Made by a program: the position numbers and the translations under genes. A stretch of DNA of 64,000 nucleotides from Flavobacteriaceae bacterium CRH (GTDB lineage Bacteria; Bacteroidota; Bacteroidia; Flavobacteriales; Flavobacteriaceae). Shown piece by piece: positions 26,387-35,581 of the stretch (its first letter is position 1; the number at the start of each line of letters is the position of its first letter). The stretch covers positions 186,001 to 250,000 of the forward strand of contig LMAJ01000007.1 in the NCBI GenBank assembly GCA_001507425.1, read 5' to 3'. The notes below the pieces were generated by a model. The model made no database searches. It saw only the letters and a program-made list of their open reading frames with translations, and was not told the DNA's origin.

Positions 26387-27283
26387 TTGAACCAAAACAT
26401 TCATATCAATTTTCCGAACGATATTTCTTTGACAATTAAACGTGAAGATTTAAATCATCCGTTTATTTCAGGAAATAAACTAAGAAAATTAAAATACAAT
26501 TTACTTCAGGCGAAAGCCGAAAATCATAAAACGATATTAACCTTTGGAGGCGCTTTTTCGAATCATATTGCAGCTGTTGCTTTTGCAGGAAAGGAACAAG
26601 GTTTTAAAACGATTGGAATAATTCGGGGCGATGAACTTTTTGATAAAATTGAAGAAAATCCAACTTTGAAATTTGCTCAGCAAAACGGAATGGAATTTGA
26701 ATTTGTTTCGCGAGAAGATTATCGTAATAAAAGTGAAATTTCCTTTATAGAAAAACTAAAAGAAAAGTTTGGCGATTTTTATTTAGTTCCCGAAGGAGGT
26801 ACAAATGAATTGGCAGTAAAAGGTTGTGAAGAGATTTTAACCGACCAAGATGCTGTTTTTAATTATGTTTGCTGCGCTGTAGGAACCGGAGGAACTATTT
26901 CGGGATTAATTAATAGTGCATTGCCAAATCAGAAAATTTTAGGGTTTCCGGCGTTAAAAGGTGACTTTTTAAAGGATGAAATTCGTATTTTTGCAAAAAA
27001 AGATAACTGGGATTTAATTTCCGACTATCATTTTGGAGGTTATGGCAAGATAAATTTAGAATTAATTGAATTTATCAATGCTTTTTTTGAAGAAAATAAA
27101 GTGCCTTTAGATCCAATTTATACAGGAAAGATGGTTTTCGGCGTTATAGATTTAATCTGTAAGAACTATTTTCCTGCGCATTCAAAAATTTTACTCATTC
27201 ACACAGGCGGATTACAAGGGATTGAAGGAATGAATATGAAGTTGAAGCAGAAAAAATTACCAACACTCAAAAGCAATGTTTAA
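26387..27283 (+). CDS. ACC deaminase / D-cysteine desulfhydrase family PLP enzyme
   Basis: A 298-residue fold-type II PLP enzyme. The start is TTG; no ATG lies in the conserved N-terminal region, so the alternative start is accepted. The cofactor Lys31 lies in FISGNKLRKLKYN, TFGGAFSNHIAA carries the substrate-binding Ser/Asn, and CCAVGTGGTISG is the phosphate-binding loop. Members cleave 1-aminocyclopropane-1-carboxylate or D-cysteine; the sequence does not decide, and in a bacterium of this type D-cysteine desulfhydrase-like activity is as plausible. It overlaps the next gene by 8 nt. Confidence 0.85.
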   Translation: MNQNIHINFPNDISLTIKREDLNHPFISGNKLRKLKYNLLQAKAENHKTILTFGGAFSNHIAAVAFAGKEQGFKTIGIIRGDELFDKIEENPTLKFAQQNGMEFEFVSREDYRNKSEISFIEKLKEKFGDFYLVPEGGTNELAVKGCEEILTDQDAVFNYVCCAVGTGGTISGLINSALPNQKILGFPALKGDFLKDEIRIFAKKDNWDLISDYHFGGYGKINLELIEFINAFFEENKVPLDPIYTGKMVFGVIDLICKNYFPAHSKILLIHTGGLQGIEGMNMKLKQKKLPTLKSNV

Positions 27284-28178
27284 AAAAATTATAATACTTT
27301 TCATAATTGCAACCCTGGCAAGTTGTTCTTCTGGTAAACCGGCTATTGCTACAACCAAAAAGACGGCGGCAGTTCAGAAGCCAAGAGTAGCAACGACCAA
27401 AAAGGCGACTAATTCTAAGCCAATTGCTAATAAATATCCATCTACAAATAATACAACTGAGGTTATTCAATCTACATCTAAAACAGTTGTAACCAGTAAC
27501 GTTATCACAGATTATGTTTTGCAATACAAAGATATTGCAATGGGAAATATGCAGAAATACGGTATTCCGGCAAGTATAATTCTGGCTCAGGGAATTTTAG
27601 AATCCGGGGCAGGAAAAGGAGATTTAGCAATGGAAGCCAATAATCATTTCGGAATTAAATGCCATAGTGATTGGTTGGGAGAAAGTGTTCGCCATGACGA
27701 TGATGCTGCTCAGGAATGTTTTAGAAAATACACAGAAGCTTCAGAATCATATCGGGATCATGCGTTATTTTTAGTGGGGAAAAAGAGATATGCTAATTTA
27801 TTTACTTTCGAAAAAGATGATTATAAAGCCTGGGCAAAAGGTTTAAGAGCTGCAGGTTATGCCACAGATCCTAATTATCCGGACAAATTAATTAGTTATA
27901 TCGAACGCTATAATTTGCATCAATATGATTGTCTGGTTACGGGTAAAGATTATAAACCTTTTGAGAAATCAGGTTCAAATTCAACAAAAACAACAAGTCC
28001 AACTAAAAGTTCTAATTCTAATTCAAATTCGAACGATCCTAATTTATACGAAGTTCAACAAGGAGATACATTATATTCTATTTCAAAAAAATTCAATGTA
28101 TTAGTTGATGATTTGAAGAGAAAAAATAATCTTTTGGATAATTCAATTTCAATAGGACAGAAGTTGAAAGTTAAATAA
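27276..28178 (+). CDS. Glucosaminidase-LysM peptidoglycan hydrolase lipoprotein
   Basis: A 300-residue lipoprotein: lipobox LASC with Cys17 (FIIATLASCSSG), a Thr/Lys/Ser-rich linker (20-75), a glucosaminidase domain (about 80-220) with catalytic Glu109 in LAQGILESGAGKGDLA and NNHFGIKCH, a Ser/Asn linker and a C-terminal LysM domain (257-300: YEVQQGDTLYSISKKFNV and SIGQKLKVK). It should cut beta-1,4 bonds next to N-acetylglucosamine in peptidoglycan, held to the wall by LysM. It overlaps the preceding enzyme gene by 8 nt, indicating one transcript. Confidence 0.92.
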   Translation: MFKKIIILFIIATLASCSSGKPAIATTKKTAAVQKPRVATTKKATNSKPIANKYPSTNNTTEVIQSTSKTVVTSNVITDYVLQYKDIAMGNMQKYGIPASIILAQGILESGAGKGDLAMEANNHFGIKCHSDWLGESVRHDDDAAQECFRKYTEASESYRDHALFLVGKKRYANLFTFEKDDYKAWAKGLRAAGYATDPNYPDKLISYIERYNLHQYDCLVTGKDYKPFEKSGSNSTKTTSPTKSSNSNSNSNDPNLYEVQQGDTLYSISKKFNVLVDDLKRKNNLLDNSISIGQKLKVK

Positions 28179-28251
28179 GTTTTCAGTCGTAGTTTCAGTT
28201 TTCAGTTTGAAAACAATCTAAAAATCTAAAATCAGAAATCTAAAATATAAG

Positions 28252-29538
28252 ATGTTATATAAAAGAAGTAGTCAGCTTTTTGCTGAAGCAGAAAAAGTAA
28301 TTCCGGGAGGAGTAAATTCACCAGTAAGAGCCTTTAAAGCGGTTGGTGGAACTCCTATTTTTGTAAAAAGTGCTAAAGGTGCTTATTTATATGATGAAGA
28401 CGGAAATAAATTAATAGATTATATTAACTCTTGGGGACCGATGGTTTTAGGTCATGCGTATGAGCCGGTTGTTGATGCTGTAATCGAAAAAGCAAAGCTG
28501 GGAACTTCTTTTGGAATGCCAACAGAATTGGAAACTCAAATCGCTGCTTTAGCCGTTTCTATGGTTCCGAATATTGACAAAATAAGATTTGTAAATTCAG
28601 GTACAGAAGCTTGTATGAGCGCGATTCGTTTGGCCCGCGGTTTTACAAAAAGAGATAAAATCATCAAATTTGCAGGTTGTTACCACGGACATTCTGATTC
28701 GTTTTTGATTCAGGCTGGGAGTGGAGCCGTAACTTTTGGTTCGCCAAATAGTCCGGGCGTTACAGAAGGAACAGCAAAAGATACTTTGTTGGCAAAATAC
28801 AATGATTTAGAGAATGTAAAAACGTTGATCGAAGCCAATAAAAATGAAATTGCAGCCATTATTATCGAAGCAGTTGCTGGAAATATGGGTTGTATTCCAC
28901 CTCAAAAAGGTTTCTTAGAAGGTTTAAGAGAACTGTGTACTGCAAACGGAATTTTATTAATTTTTGATGAAGTAATGACTGGCTTCCGTTTAGCTCGTGG
29001 AGGTGTTCAGGAATTGTACAATGTTAATGCTGATATTGTTACTTTCGGAAAAGTAATTGGCGGAGGTTTACCTGTTGGTGCTTTTGCTGCACGCGAAGAA
29101 ATCATGAATTATTTAGCGCCGCTTGGTCCGGTTTATCAGGCAGGAACACTTTCCGGAAATCCGTTAGCGATGGCTGCAGGTTTAGCAATGTTGCAATCGT
29201 TAGATAATGACCGTGAAATTTTTACACGTTTAGAAGAAAAAACAGCTTATTTAGAAGCAGGAATTGACAGGGTTTTAAAAGCAAATAATGTTGTCTTTAC
29301 GATCAATAGAGTTGGTTCTATGATTTCTGTTCATTTTGATGCAAATCCGGTTGTAGATTTTCAAACGGCTGCAAAAGGAGATAACGAAACGTTCAAGAAA
29401 TTCTTTCACGGATTATTGCAGGAAGGCATTTATATTGCGCCATCAGCATACGAAACATGGTTTATTACTGATGCATTAACTTACGAAGATTTAGATTTTA
29501 CCATTAATGCTATTGATAAGGTTTCGAAGACATTTTAG
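28252..29538 (+). CDS. hemL: Glutamate-1-semialdehyde 2,1-aminomutase
   Basis: A 428-residue PLP enzyme that forms 5-aminolevulinate for heme synthesis (C5 pathway). Diagnostic parts: [17 protein letters not shown] at the N-terminus, [32 protein letters not shown] and the PLP Lys267 in [15 protein letters not shown]. Length equals the family norm. It follows the glucosaminidase gene by 73 nt of TCTAAAATCTAAA-type repeat sequence, so it may have its own promoter. A strong terminator follows. Confidence 0.96.
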   Translation: MLYKRSSQLFAEAEKVIPGGVNSPVRAFKAVGGTPIFVKSAKGAYLYDEDGNKLIDYINSWGPMVLGHAYEPVVDAVIEKAKLGTSFGMPTELETQIAALAVSMVPNIDKIRFVNSGTEACMSAIRLARGFTKRDKIIKFAGCYHGHSDSFLIQAGSGAVTFGSPNSPGVTEGTAKDTLLAKYNDLENVKTLIEANKNEIAAIIIEAVAGNMGCIPPQKGFLEGLRELCTANGILLIFDEVMTGFRLARGGVQELYNVNADIVTFGKVIGGGLPVGAFAAREEIMNYLAPLGPVYQAGTLSGNPLAMAAGLAMLQSLDNDREIFTRLEEKTAYLEAGIDRVLKANNVVFTINRVGSMISVHFDANPVVDFQTAAKGDNETFKKFFHGLLQEGIYIAPSAYETWFITDALTYEDLDFTINAIDKVSKTF

Positions 29539-29569
29539 ATCTTAAAATTTAAAATATATTATTCAATTT

Positions 29570-29606
29570 AAGGTTCAGCTTTTTTTACGAAAGCTGAACC
29601 TTTTTT
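29570..29606 (+). terminator. Terminator after hemL
   Basis: AAGGTTCAGCT / AGCTGAACCTT with an 11-nt loop, followed by a T-run. Confidence 0.85.
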
Positions 29607-29659
29607 ATTTTTAAACCTGATTCTATTCGTTAATGAAATGTTAATATGATGTTTTTTTC

Positions 29660-29688
29660 TTGTAAATTTAGAATAAAAATTATTTTTG
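29660..29688 (+). promoter_or_regulatory. Promoter of the metzincin gene
   Basis: TTG (29660-29662), an 18-nt spacer and TATTTTTG (29681-29688) match the Bacteroidota consensus TTG-N17-23-TAnnTTTG. The -7 element lies 30 nt upstream of the ATG. Confidence 0.7.
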
Positions 29689-29718
29689 TTTATTAAATAA
29701 CTACTAAACCTACAGTAA

Positions 29719-32193
29719 ATGAATAAATTTTTCATTTTTATTATGATGGCAGTTTTTATGCTGTTTTCAACCAACCAATTTGCTCAGTCTAACAAGAAAA
29801 AATCTAAAAATGGCGAACCCGAAGTTGCGCCACCAGAAAAAAAATCAGAATCGACAATTAAAGATTACAGTAAAGTAATTACTAAAGATGCTGTTTCTGA
29901 CCAGGGACTTTTTACTGTTCATAAAGTCGATAAAAAATACTACTTCGAAATTCCAAATAAATATTTAAACAAAGACATGCTTTTAGTGAGCAGGCTTTCT
30001 AAATTACCCTCTAATTTAGGTGGCGGATATGTGAACGCAGGTTCTGAAACCAATGAGCAATTAATTGTCTGGCAGCGTTTTCAGGATAAAATTCTCATCA
30101 AATCAAAATCATATAATGCTGTTGCAAATGATACTTTGCCTATTAGTATTTCGGTAAAAGCAAATAATTACGACCCAACATTATTTGCATTTGATATTGT
30201 AGCTTTTAGCAAAGATTCTGCGAACACCGTTATTGATGTAACGAAATTTTACAGTACAGATGTTAAAGCAATCAGCGGAATATCTGCAGAAATGCGCGAA
30301 ACTTATAAAGTAAAAGGACTTGATGATTCGAGAAGTTTTATTAATACGATTAAAAGTTTTCCGATGAATATCGAAGTAATTCAGGATATGACTTATAATG
30401 CTTCTAAACCTTCTATGTTAGAAGAAAGCGAATCGATAAGTGTCCAAATGAATCAGTCTATGGTTCTGTTGCCGGAAGTGCCAATGAAACCAAGATTAGC
30501 AGACCCAAGAGTAGGATGGTTCACAGTAAGTCAGTACGATTACGGAAGCAATGAATTAAAATCGGACCTTAAAACTTATATTCGTCGTTGGAGATTAGAG
30601 CCAAAAGACCCTGAAGCATATAAAAGAGGAGAATTGGTTGAACCAATAAAACCTATTGTTTATTACTTAGATCCTGCAACGCCGGAAAAGTTAAAGAAAT
30701 ACATCAAACAAGGAATTGAAGAGTGGCAGAAACCTTTTGAAGCCGCTGGTTTCAAAAATGCCATTATTGCAAAAGATGCGCCAACAAAAGAAGAAGATCC
30801 CGATTTTAGCCCGGAAGATGTTCGTTATTCAGTAATTCGTTACGTAGCAAGTACTACCCGAAATGCTGTTGGACCAAGTGTTTCAGATCCCAGAACGGGA
30901 GAAATTATCGAAAGTGATGTTATTTGGTACCACAATCATTTGCGTTCGTACAGAAACCGATATTTGTTAGAAACCGGAGCAGCAAATCCTTCTGCCAGAA
31001 CGCTGCAAACGAGCGACGAAGAAATGGGAGAAATGATGCGAATGGTAATTGCTCATGAAGTTGGACACGCGCTAGGATTTCCTCATAATATGGGCGCAAG
31101 TTGTGCGTATGATGTAGAGAGTTACAGAAATGGTGATTTTACCCAACAAAACGGAATTTCGGCAAGTATAATGGATTATGCACGTTTTAATTATATCGCA
31201 CAACCTGGAGATAAAAATATTCGTTTTGTTCGTAAAATGGGTACATATGATCAGTATGCTGTGAATTGGGGATACAGAGTGATTCCAAATGTAAAATCTC
31301 CTCAGGAAGAAATACCAACTTTAGACAAGTGGATTCTGGAGAAAGCAGGAAATCCGTTGTATAAATTCGGAAAACAAAGTAGTGCATTTGATCCTACAAC
31401 GCAAACAGAAGATATTGGAAATAATTCGATGAAAGCAAGTTCTTACGGACTTAAAAATTTAGAATATGTTGCAGCCCATTTAAACGAATGGACTAGTAAT
31501 GTAACTAATGATTACGGAGATTTAGATGAATTATATAAAGAAATGCTAGACGTTTGGAGCAGATATGTAGGGCATGTGGTAACGAATGTTGGCGGAGTTT
31601 ATGAAAATACAAAAAAGCCAAACCAACCCGGAAATATTTATGAAGTCGTACCAAAAGCAAAGCAGATAGAAGCAATGAACTGGCTGCAAACGAATGCTTT
31701 TGCTTCGCCAACATGGATTGTAAATATCAATACCTTAAAAAATACCGATGTTGCAGGCTATACCGAAAAGTTTAGAAGTTTGCAGGTTCGACATTTAAAT
31801 AATTTATTGAGTATTGGTCGCATTGGCCGCTTAATGGATAATGAAATTCTTGGAGCAGATACTTATAAAGCTTTAGATTTATTTAGGGATACACGAAAAG
31901 GAATCTGGAAAGAAGCTGCTGCACCAGCGAATGTAACAATATACCGAAGAAATTTGCAACGCGGCTATATTGACAGAATGGGAGCTTTAATGACCGAAGA
32001 AATTAAACCAACAGACAGATCTGTAATTTATTATAATGTAGCACAATCTGATGTTAGGGCTTTAGTTCGCGGAGAATTAACGGCATTAAAAAGTACACTT
32101 TTGACAGCAAAAGCAGGGCTGGTAAACACAGAAACAAAATATCATTATGAAGATTGTATTAAAAGAATTGATTTAATTCTTAATCCGAAATAG
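29719..32193 (+). CDS. Zinc-dependent metalloprotease (metzincin, DUF5117/DUF5118 type)
   Basis: An 824-residue protein with a cleavable signal peptide (residues 1-23, ending FAQS). The zinc site is HEVGHALGFPH with His446, His450 and His456 and catalytic Glu447; the Met-turn is SIMDYARF with Met485. This spacing is that of metzincins. The N-terminal part (DQGLFTVHKVDKKYYFEIP, LLVSRLSKLPSNLGGGYV) matches the DUF5118/DUF5117 region associated with such proteases in Bacteroidota. It is exported; whether it stays periplasmic or is surface-attached cannot be seen, and there is no T9SS tail. Single-gene unit with a clear promoter. Confidence 0.92.
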   Translation: MNKFFIFIMMAVFMLFSTNQFAQSNKKKSKNGEPEVAPPEKKSESTIKDYSKVITKDAVSDQGLFTVHKVDKKYYFEIPNKYLNKDMLLVSRLSKLPSNLGGGYVNAGSETNEQLIVWQRFQDKILIKSKSYNAVANDTLPISISVKANNYDPTLFAFDIVAFSKDSANTVIDVTKFYSTDVKAISGISAEMRETYKVKGLDDSRSFINTIKSFPMNIEVIQDMTYNASKPSMLEESESISVQMNQSMVLLPEVPMKPRLADPRVGWFTVSQYDYGSNELKSDLKTYIRRWRLEPKDPEAYKRGELVEPIKPIVYYLDPATPEKLKKYIKQGIEEWQKPFEAAGFKNAIIAKDAPTKEEDPDFSPEDVRYSVIRYVASTTRNAVGPSVSDPRTGEIIESDVIWYHNHLRSYRNRYLLETGAANPSARTLQTSDEEMGEMMRMVIAHEVGHALGFPHNMGASCAYDVESYRNGDFTQQNGISASIMDYARFNYIAQPGDKNIRFVRKMGTYDQYAVNWGYRVIPNVKSPQEEIPTLDKWILEKAGNPLYKFGKQSSAFDPTTQTEDIGNNSMKASSYGLKNLEYVAAHLNEWTSNVTNDYGDLDELYKEMLDVWSRYVGHVVTNVGGVYENTKKPNQPGNIYEVVPKAKQIEAMNWLQTNAFASPTWIVNINTLKNTDVAGYTEKFRSLQVRHLNNLLSIGRIGRLMDNEILGADTYKALDLFRDTRKGIWKEAAAPANVTIYRRNLQRGYIDRMGALMTEEIKPTDRSVIYYNVAQSDVRALVRGELTALKSTLLTAKAGLVNTETKYHYEDCIKRIDLILNPK

Positions 32194-32208
32194 GATATTT
32201 ATAAAAAC

Positions 32209-32236
32209 AAAAAAGAGGCTTTTTAAAGCCTCTTTT
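32209..32236. terminator. Bidirectional terminator between convergent genes
   Basis: AAAAAGAGGCTTT / AAAGCCTCTTTTT, A-run before and T-run after, shared by the metalloprotease and the minus-strand DUF4890-like gene. Confidence 0.85.
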
Positions 32237-32248
32237 TTTTGATCTCAA

Positions 32249-32986
32249 TTACATTTTATCTTTTCGGTGATCTTTCATTTTGTCTTTGTGCTCTTTTTGA
32301 ATCGCTGTCCATTTTTTATATTGATCGGCAGTCAAAATAGATTTCATTTTTGCATCATTTGCTTTATGATCTTCTTTCATTTGTTTTTTCATGGCTTTCT
32401 TTTCAGCATCAGTTGGTTTTACATCACCTCTGCTTTTTTTAAGCATTGCCATTTTTGTGCTTCTGTCAGATAAAAGTTCACTAACTTTCTTTTGTTGGTC
32501 GGCATTTAAATTTAAATCCGTTGTTAGTTTTTGCAAATGTGCCTGATCGCGTTCTTGTGGCGTTTTATAATCTCCATGTCCTTTATGGTGCTCTCCTTTT
32601 TCTTTATGATCTTTCTTTAAGGCAGTCCATTTTGTGTATTGATCAGCATTTAAAATTGATTTCATTTTCGCATCTGTAGCATCTTTCTCCGCTTTCATTT
32701 GTTTTTTAAAGGCTTCTTTTTCTGCATCAGTAGGTTTTGATTTACTGTCTTTTCGAGAATCTTTAAATTTTTCTGCCTTGGCATTTCTTTCTACTAAAAG
32801 TTGTTTTACCTGTTCTTGTTGTTTTTTGTCTAAACTCAAATCAGAAGTCAGTTTTTGTAAATGTTTTTCATTACGCTGTTCAGGAGTTAATTTTTCTTTT
32901 TGATCGCGTGTTGATTTCTGATTAATGTCTTGTGCAAAACTTACTACTCCAACGAATAATAAAGCTGCAATAAATAATTTTTTCAT
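32249..32986 (-). CDS. Two-domain DUF4890-like periplasmic protein
   Basis: A 245-residue exported protein with a signal peptide ending VSFAQ. The mature part is a tandem duplication: LTPEQRNEKHLQKLTSDLSLDKKQQEQV...LNADQYTKW (about 33-125) and TPQERDQAHLQKLTTDLNLNADQQKKV...LTADQYKKW (about 142-232). It is Lys-rich and helical. The layout recalls CpxP/Spy-type LTxxQ proteins, some of which act as periplasmic chaperones or stress sensors, but homology is not certain. The next minus-strand gene upstream is a one-domain paralogue with a nearly identical signal peptide. Confidence 0.78.
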   Translation of the reverse strand: MKKLFIAALLFVGVVSFAQDINQKSTRDQKEKLTPEQRNEKHLQKLTSDLSLDKKQQEQVKQLLVERNAKAEKFKDSRKDSKSKPTDAEKEAFKKQMKAEKDATDAKMKSILNADQYTKWTALKKDHKEKGEHHKGHGDYKTPQERDQAHLQKLTTDLNLNADQQKKVSELLSDRSTKMAMLKKSRGDVKPTDAEKKAMKKQMKEDHKANDAKMKSILTADQYKKWTAIQKEHKDKMKDHRKDKM

Positions 32987-33112
32987 AATTCGTTTTTTTT
33001 TAATGATTATACCATTTAGACTTCAATAAGTTTGCTAAGTTTAATGGCATTGTCAGGTTTATCTTTTATTTAACAGAAAGTATTAATGAAAACATAAATG
33101 ATTTTTGAAAAT

Positions 33113-33137
33113 AAAAAAGAGGCTAAAATGCCTCTTT
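33113..33137 (-). terminator. Terminator of the one-domain DUF4890-like gene
   Basis: Read on the minus strand: AAAGAGGC / GCCTCTTT with a 6-nt loop, then TTTATTTTC. It starts 14 nt after the stop. Confidence 0.8.
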
Positions 33138-33150
33138 CTGTAAACGATAT

Positions 33151-33591
33151 TTAGTTGTTTTCGTTTTTGTATTCTTTTACTTTTTCTCTGATTTTTTCTT
33201 TATTTTTTTCTTGTAAAGAATGCCATTTTGTGTATTGGTCAGCCGTTAAAATAGATTTCATTTTAGCATCGTTAGCCTCTTTTTCGGCTAACATTTCTTT
33301 TTTAAACGCCTCTCTTTCTTCTGCAGTTGGTTTTGTGTCGCTGTCTTTTTTGTCTTTTCTTGCTTCTCTTAATTTTTCTGCTTTAGCACTTCTTTCTGCC
33401 AGTAATTGTTTTACTTTAACTTGTTGATTAGCATCTAAACTCAATTCAGAAGTCAATTTTTGCAATTGTTTTTCATTACGTTGTTCCGGAGTTAATCGTT
33501 CTTTTTGATCACGTGCCGGTTTTTGATCGATGTCTTGTGCAAAACTTGCTACTCCAACGAATAACAAAGCTGCGATAAATAATTTTTTCAT
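33151..33591 (-). CDS. One-domain DUF4890-like periplasmic protein
   Basis: A 146-residue exported protein with a signal peptide identical over most residues to that of the two-domain neighbour (MKKLFIAALLFVGVASFAQD). It has one LTPEQRNEKQLQKLTSELSLDANQQVKV...LTADQYTKW unit. Even the upstream regions are alike (TTTAGACTT following ATTATA-type sequence about 20-30 nt before the ATG), so the duplication included the leader region. The two genes are in the same direction and separated by a terminator, so they are separate units, perhaps under the same control. Function unknown; a Spy/CpxP-like role is a guess. Confidence 0.78.
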   Translation of the reverse strand: MKKLFIAALLFVGVASFAQDIDQKPARDQKERLTPEQRNEKQLQKLTSELSLDANQQVKVKQLLAERSAKAEKLREARKDKKDSDTKPTAEEREAFKKEMLAEKEANDAKMKSILTADQYTKWHSLQEKNKEKIREKVKEYKNENN

Positions 33592-33752
33592 GAGGTACGT
33601 TTTTTAATTGTTATATCGATTTAGACTTTATTAAATTCAATAGGTTTAATTTAGTTGTAAGAATTATAGTTTATTTAACTAAACGGAAAGTAGCTTGTTA
33701 AAATTGCTTAACTTGGTAAAACTATAAGTTGTCAACCCAAAACAGATGGATT

Positions 33753-34778
33753 ATGAGTTTAGATACTATATTAAGCAACAATAAAATTGCTTTTTTCTCG
33801 ACACAACCTTACGATAAAGTTTTCTTTAATAAATACAATTCAGAGTTTGGTTTTGAACTTGACTTTTTTGAAACACAGTTAAATCCTCAAACCGTAATTT
33901 TAATTGAAAGTGCTGCAATTGTTTGTGTCTTTGTAAATGATATTGTAAACGAAGCAGTAATTAAACAACTGGCAGAAAAAAATGTAAAAATTATTGCATT
34001 GCGTTGTGCAGGTTTTAATAATGTCGATTTAGAAGCAGCTAAAAAATACCAGATAAAAGTCTGTCGTGTTCCGGCCTATTCGCCACAAGCAGTTGCAGAA
34101 CATGCGATGGCCATGATTTTAACCTTAAACAGAAAAACGCACAAAGCCTACAACAGGGTTCGCGAACAAAATTTTTCGCTAAATGGCTTATTAGGTTTTG
34201 ATTTATTCGGAAAAACAATTGGAATCATCGGAACCGGAAATATAGGGAAAGCTTTTGCAAAAATTGCTTTAGGTTTTGGTTGCAAAGTTTTGGCTTATGA
34301 TATTGTAACAAATCCCGAAATGGAAAAAGACGGAGTAGAGTTTGTGTCTTTAGAAACCATTTTTAAATCGAGTGATATTATTTCTTTGCATTGCCCATTA
34401 AACGATCAAACCAAACATATTATTAATTCAGATTCTATTGCTTCGATGAAAGATAGCGTCATGATCATCAACACAAGTCGAGGTGGATTAATAGAAACTT
34501 CCTGTGTTATTGAAGGTTTAAAAGAAGGTAAAATTGGCTATCTGGGAATTGATGTTTATGAACAGGAAGAAAAATTATTCTTCAGGGATTTATCAGCAGA
34601 TATTATTCAGGACGACGCCATTCAGCGTTTAATGAGTTTTCCGAATGTTTTGGTCACGGCACATCAGGCCTTTTTTACGAATGAAGCTTTAACCCAGATT
34701 GCTTTGGTTACGTTTAATAATATAAAATCGTTGTTGGTAAATAATGATATTGAAAATAAAGCGGCTCTTTTGGTGTAA
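33753..34778 (+). CDS. D-lactate dehydrogenase / 2-hydroxyacid dehydrogenase
   Basis: A 341-residue NAD-dependent enzyme. The ATG at 33753 is preferred to an in-frame TTG at 33729. The Rossmann motif is GTGNIG (160-165). Catalytic residues are Arg243 (INTSRGGLIET), Glu272 (DVYEQEE) and His304 (VTAHQAFFT). ALRCAGFNNVDLEAA and VPAYSPQAVAEHAMA match the D-lactate dehydrogenase LdhA branch, distinct from the glycerate-type enzyme at 24572-25546. It is likely to reduce pyruvate to D-lactate in low oxygen. Divergent from the DUF4890-like gene. Confidence 0.9.
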   Translation: MSLDTILSNNKIAFFSTQPYDKVFFNKYNSEFGFELDFFETQLNPQTVILIESAAIVCVFVNDIVNEAVIKQLAEKNVKIIALRCAGFNNVDLEAAKKYQIKVCRVPAYSPQAVAEHAMAMILTLNRKTHKAYNRVREQNFSLNGLLGFDLFGKTIGIIGTGNIGKAFAKIALGFGCKVLAYDIVTNPEMEKDGVEFVSLETIFKSSDIISLHCPLNDQTKHIINSDSIASMKDSVMIINTSRGGLIETSCVIEGLKEGKIGYLGIDVYEQEEKLFFRDLSADIIQDDAIQRLMSFPNVLVTAHQAFFTNEALTQIALVTFNNIKSLLVNNDIENKAALLV

Positions 34779-34809
34779 AAATCAAATGGATAATTTAAAT
34801 CAGATTGGC

Positions 34810-34842
34810 AAACCCGACAAGTTTTAAAAACCTGTCGGGTTT
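34810..34842. repeat. CCCGACAGG-type inverted repeat, copy 1
   Basis: AAACCCGACA...TGTCGGGTTT with a 13-nt centre. A close variant lies at 35492-35524, on the other side of the intervening lipoprotein gene. Poor T-run, so termination is secondary. Confidence 0.7.
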
Positions 34843-34878
34843 AGGAAACGTAAAGTTGAGAACTTTAAAATATGAATT

Positions 34879-35484
34879 ATGAAAAATAAAATTTTAATTA
34901 TCCTGGGAGTAATAGTAATGTATTCTTGTCAGGACAAACAAAAAACCGAACAAGACAATATCATTAAAACAATTGCCGAAGATACTTTATCAAAAACAGT
35001 TGCAGGAACTGCCGATGTAAGCGATGCATCTCCAAAAGAAGATAAAGCAGTAGAATTGATTCGTAAGCAGTTAAATGTCCTCTTGAAAAAAGATTTACCT
35101 GCAATCACAAAAGAATATCGATTCTTTTATTATGAAGCTTTCGATCTGAATAATGATAAAAAAGACGAATATTTTGTTGGTTTCTCTAATCCATATTTCT
35201 GCGGAAGTAGAGGCTGTTCAGGATATATTTTAAATAATGACGGAAGCTTAATCAACTCTTTTACCGTAACTGATTTTCCAATATATGTAACTACTTCAAC
35301 ATCTGGAAAATTCTATGATCTTTTAATGAAAAGTGGAGGAGTATTTCATCATGTAAAAATGAAAAATGGAAAGTATCCATCAAATCCTTCTGCTCAGAAA
35401 GTTTGGAAAGGTGATAATATTACGAAAGAAGGTACTTCTGTTTTATATATTGATGGGAACAATAGAGGGAAATATTCATTTTAA
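34879..35484 (+). CDS. Lipoprotein of unknown function
   Basis: A 201-residue protein with a lipoprotein signal peptide (ILGVIVMYSC, Cys17) and a disordered-looking N-terminal part (20-55) rich in Lys/Thr/Asp. The mature domain has the striking segment YYEAFDLNNDKKDEYFVGF, an Asp-rich DxNxDxxDE loop like FG-GAP or EF-hand calcium loops, followed by NPYFCGSRGCSGYIL with two Cys separated by four residues. I do not recognise a family. It stands alone and is bounded by CCCGACAGG inverted repeats on both sides. Confidence 0.75.
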   Translation: MKNKILIILGVIVMYSCQDKQKTEQDNIIKTIAEDTLSKTVAGTADVSDASPKEDKAVELIRKQLNVLLKKDLPAITKEYRFFYYEAFDLNNDKKDEYFVGFSNPYFCGSRGCSGYILNNDGSLINSFTVTDFPIYVTTSTSGKFYDLLMKSGGVFHHVKMKNGKYPSNPSAQKVWKGDNITKEGTSVLYIDGNNRGKYSF

Positions 35485-35491
35485 AAAAGCG

Positions 35492-35524
35492 AAACCCGAC
35501 AGGTTTTTAAAAACTGTCGGGTTT
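35492..35524. repeat. CCCGACAGG-type inverted repeat, copy 2
   Basis: AAACCCGACAGGTTTT / AAAACTGTCGGGTTT. Near-identical to copy 1 at 34810-34842. It starts 8 nt after the lipoprotein stop and may also act as a terminator for that gene. Confidence 0.7.
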
Positions 35525-35581
35525 GAATGTTATGGATCAATTTTGGAATTTGGAATTTCCAAATTGGAATTTAAATAAAAA

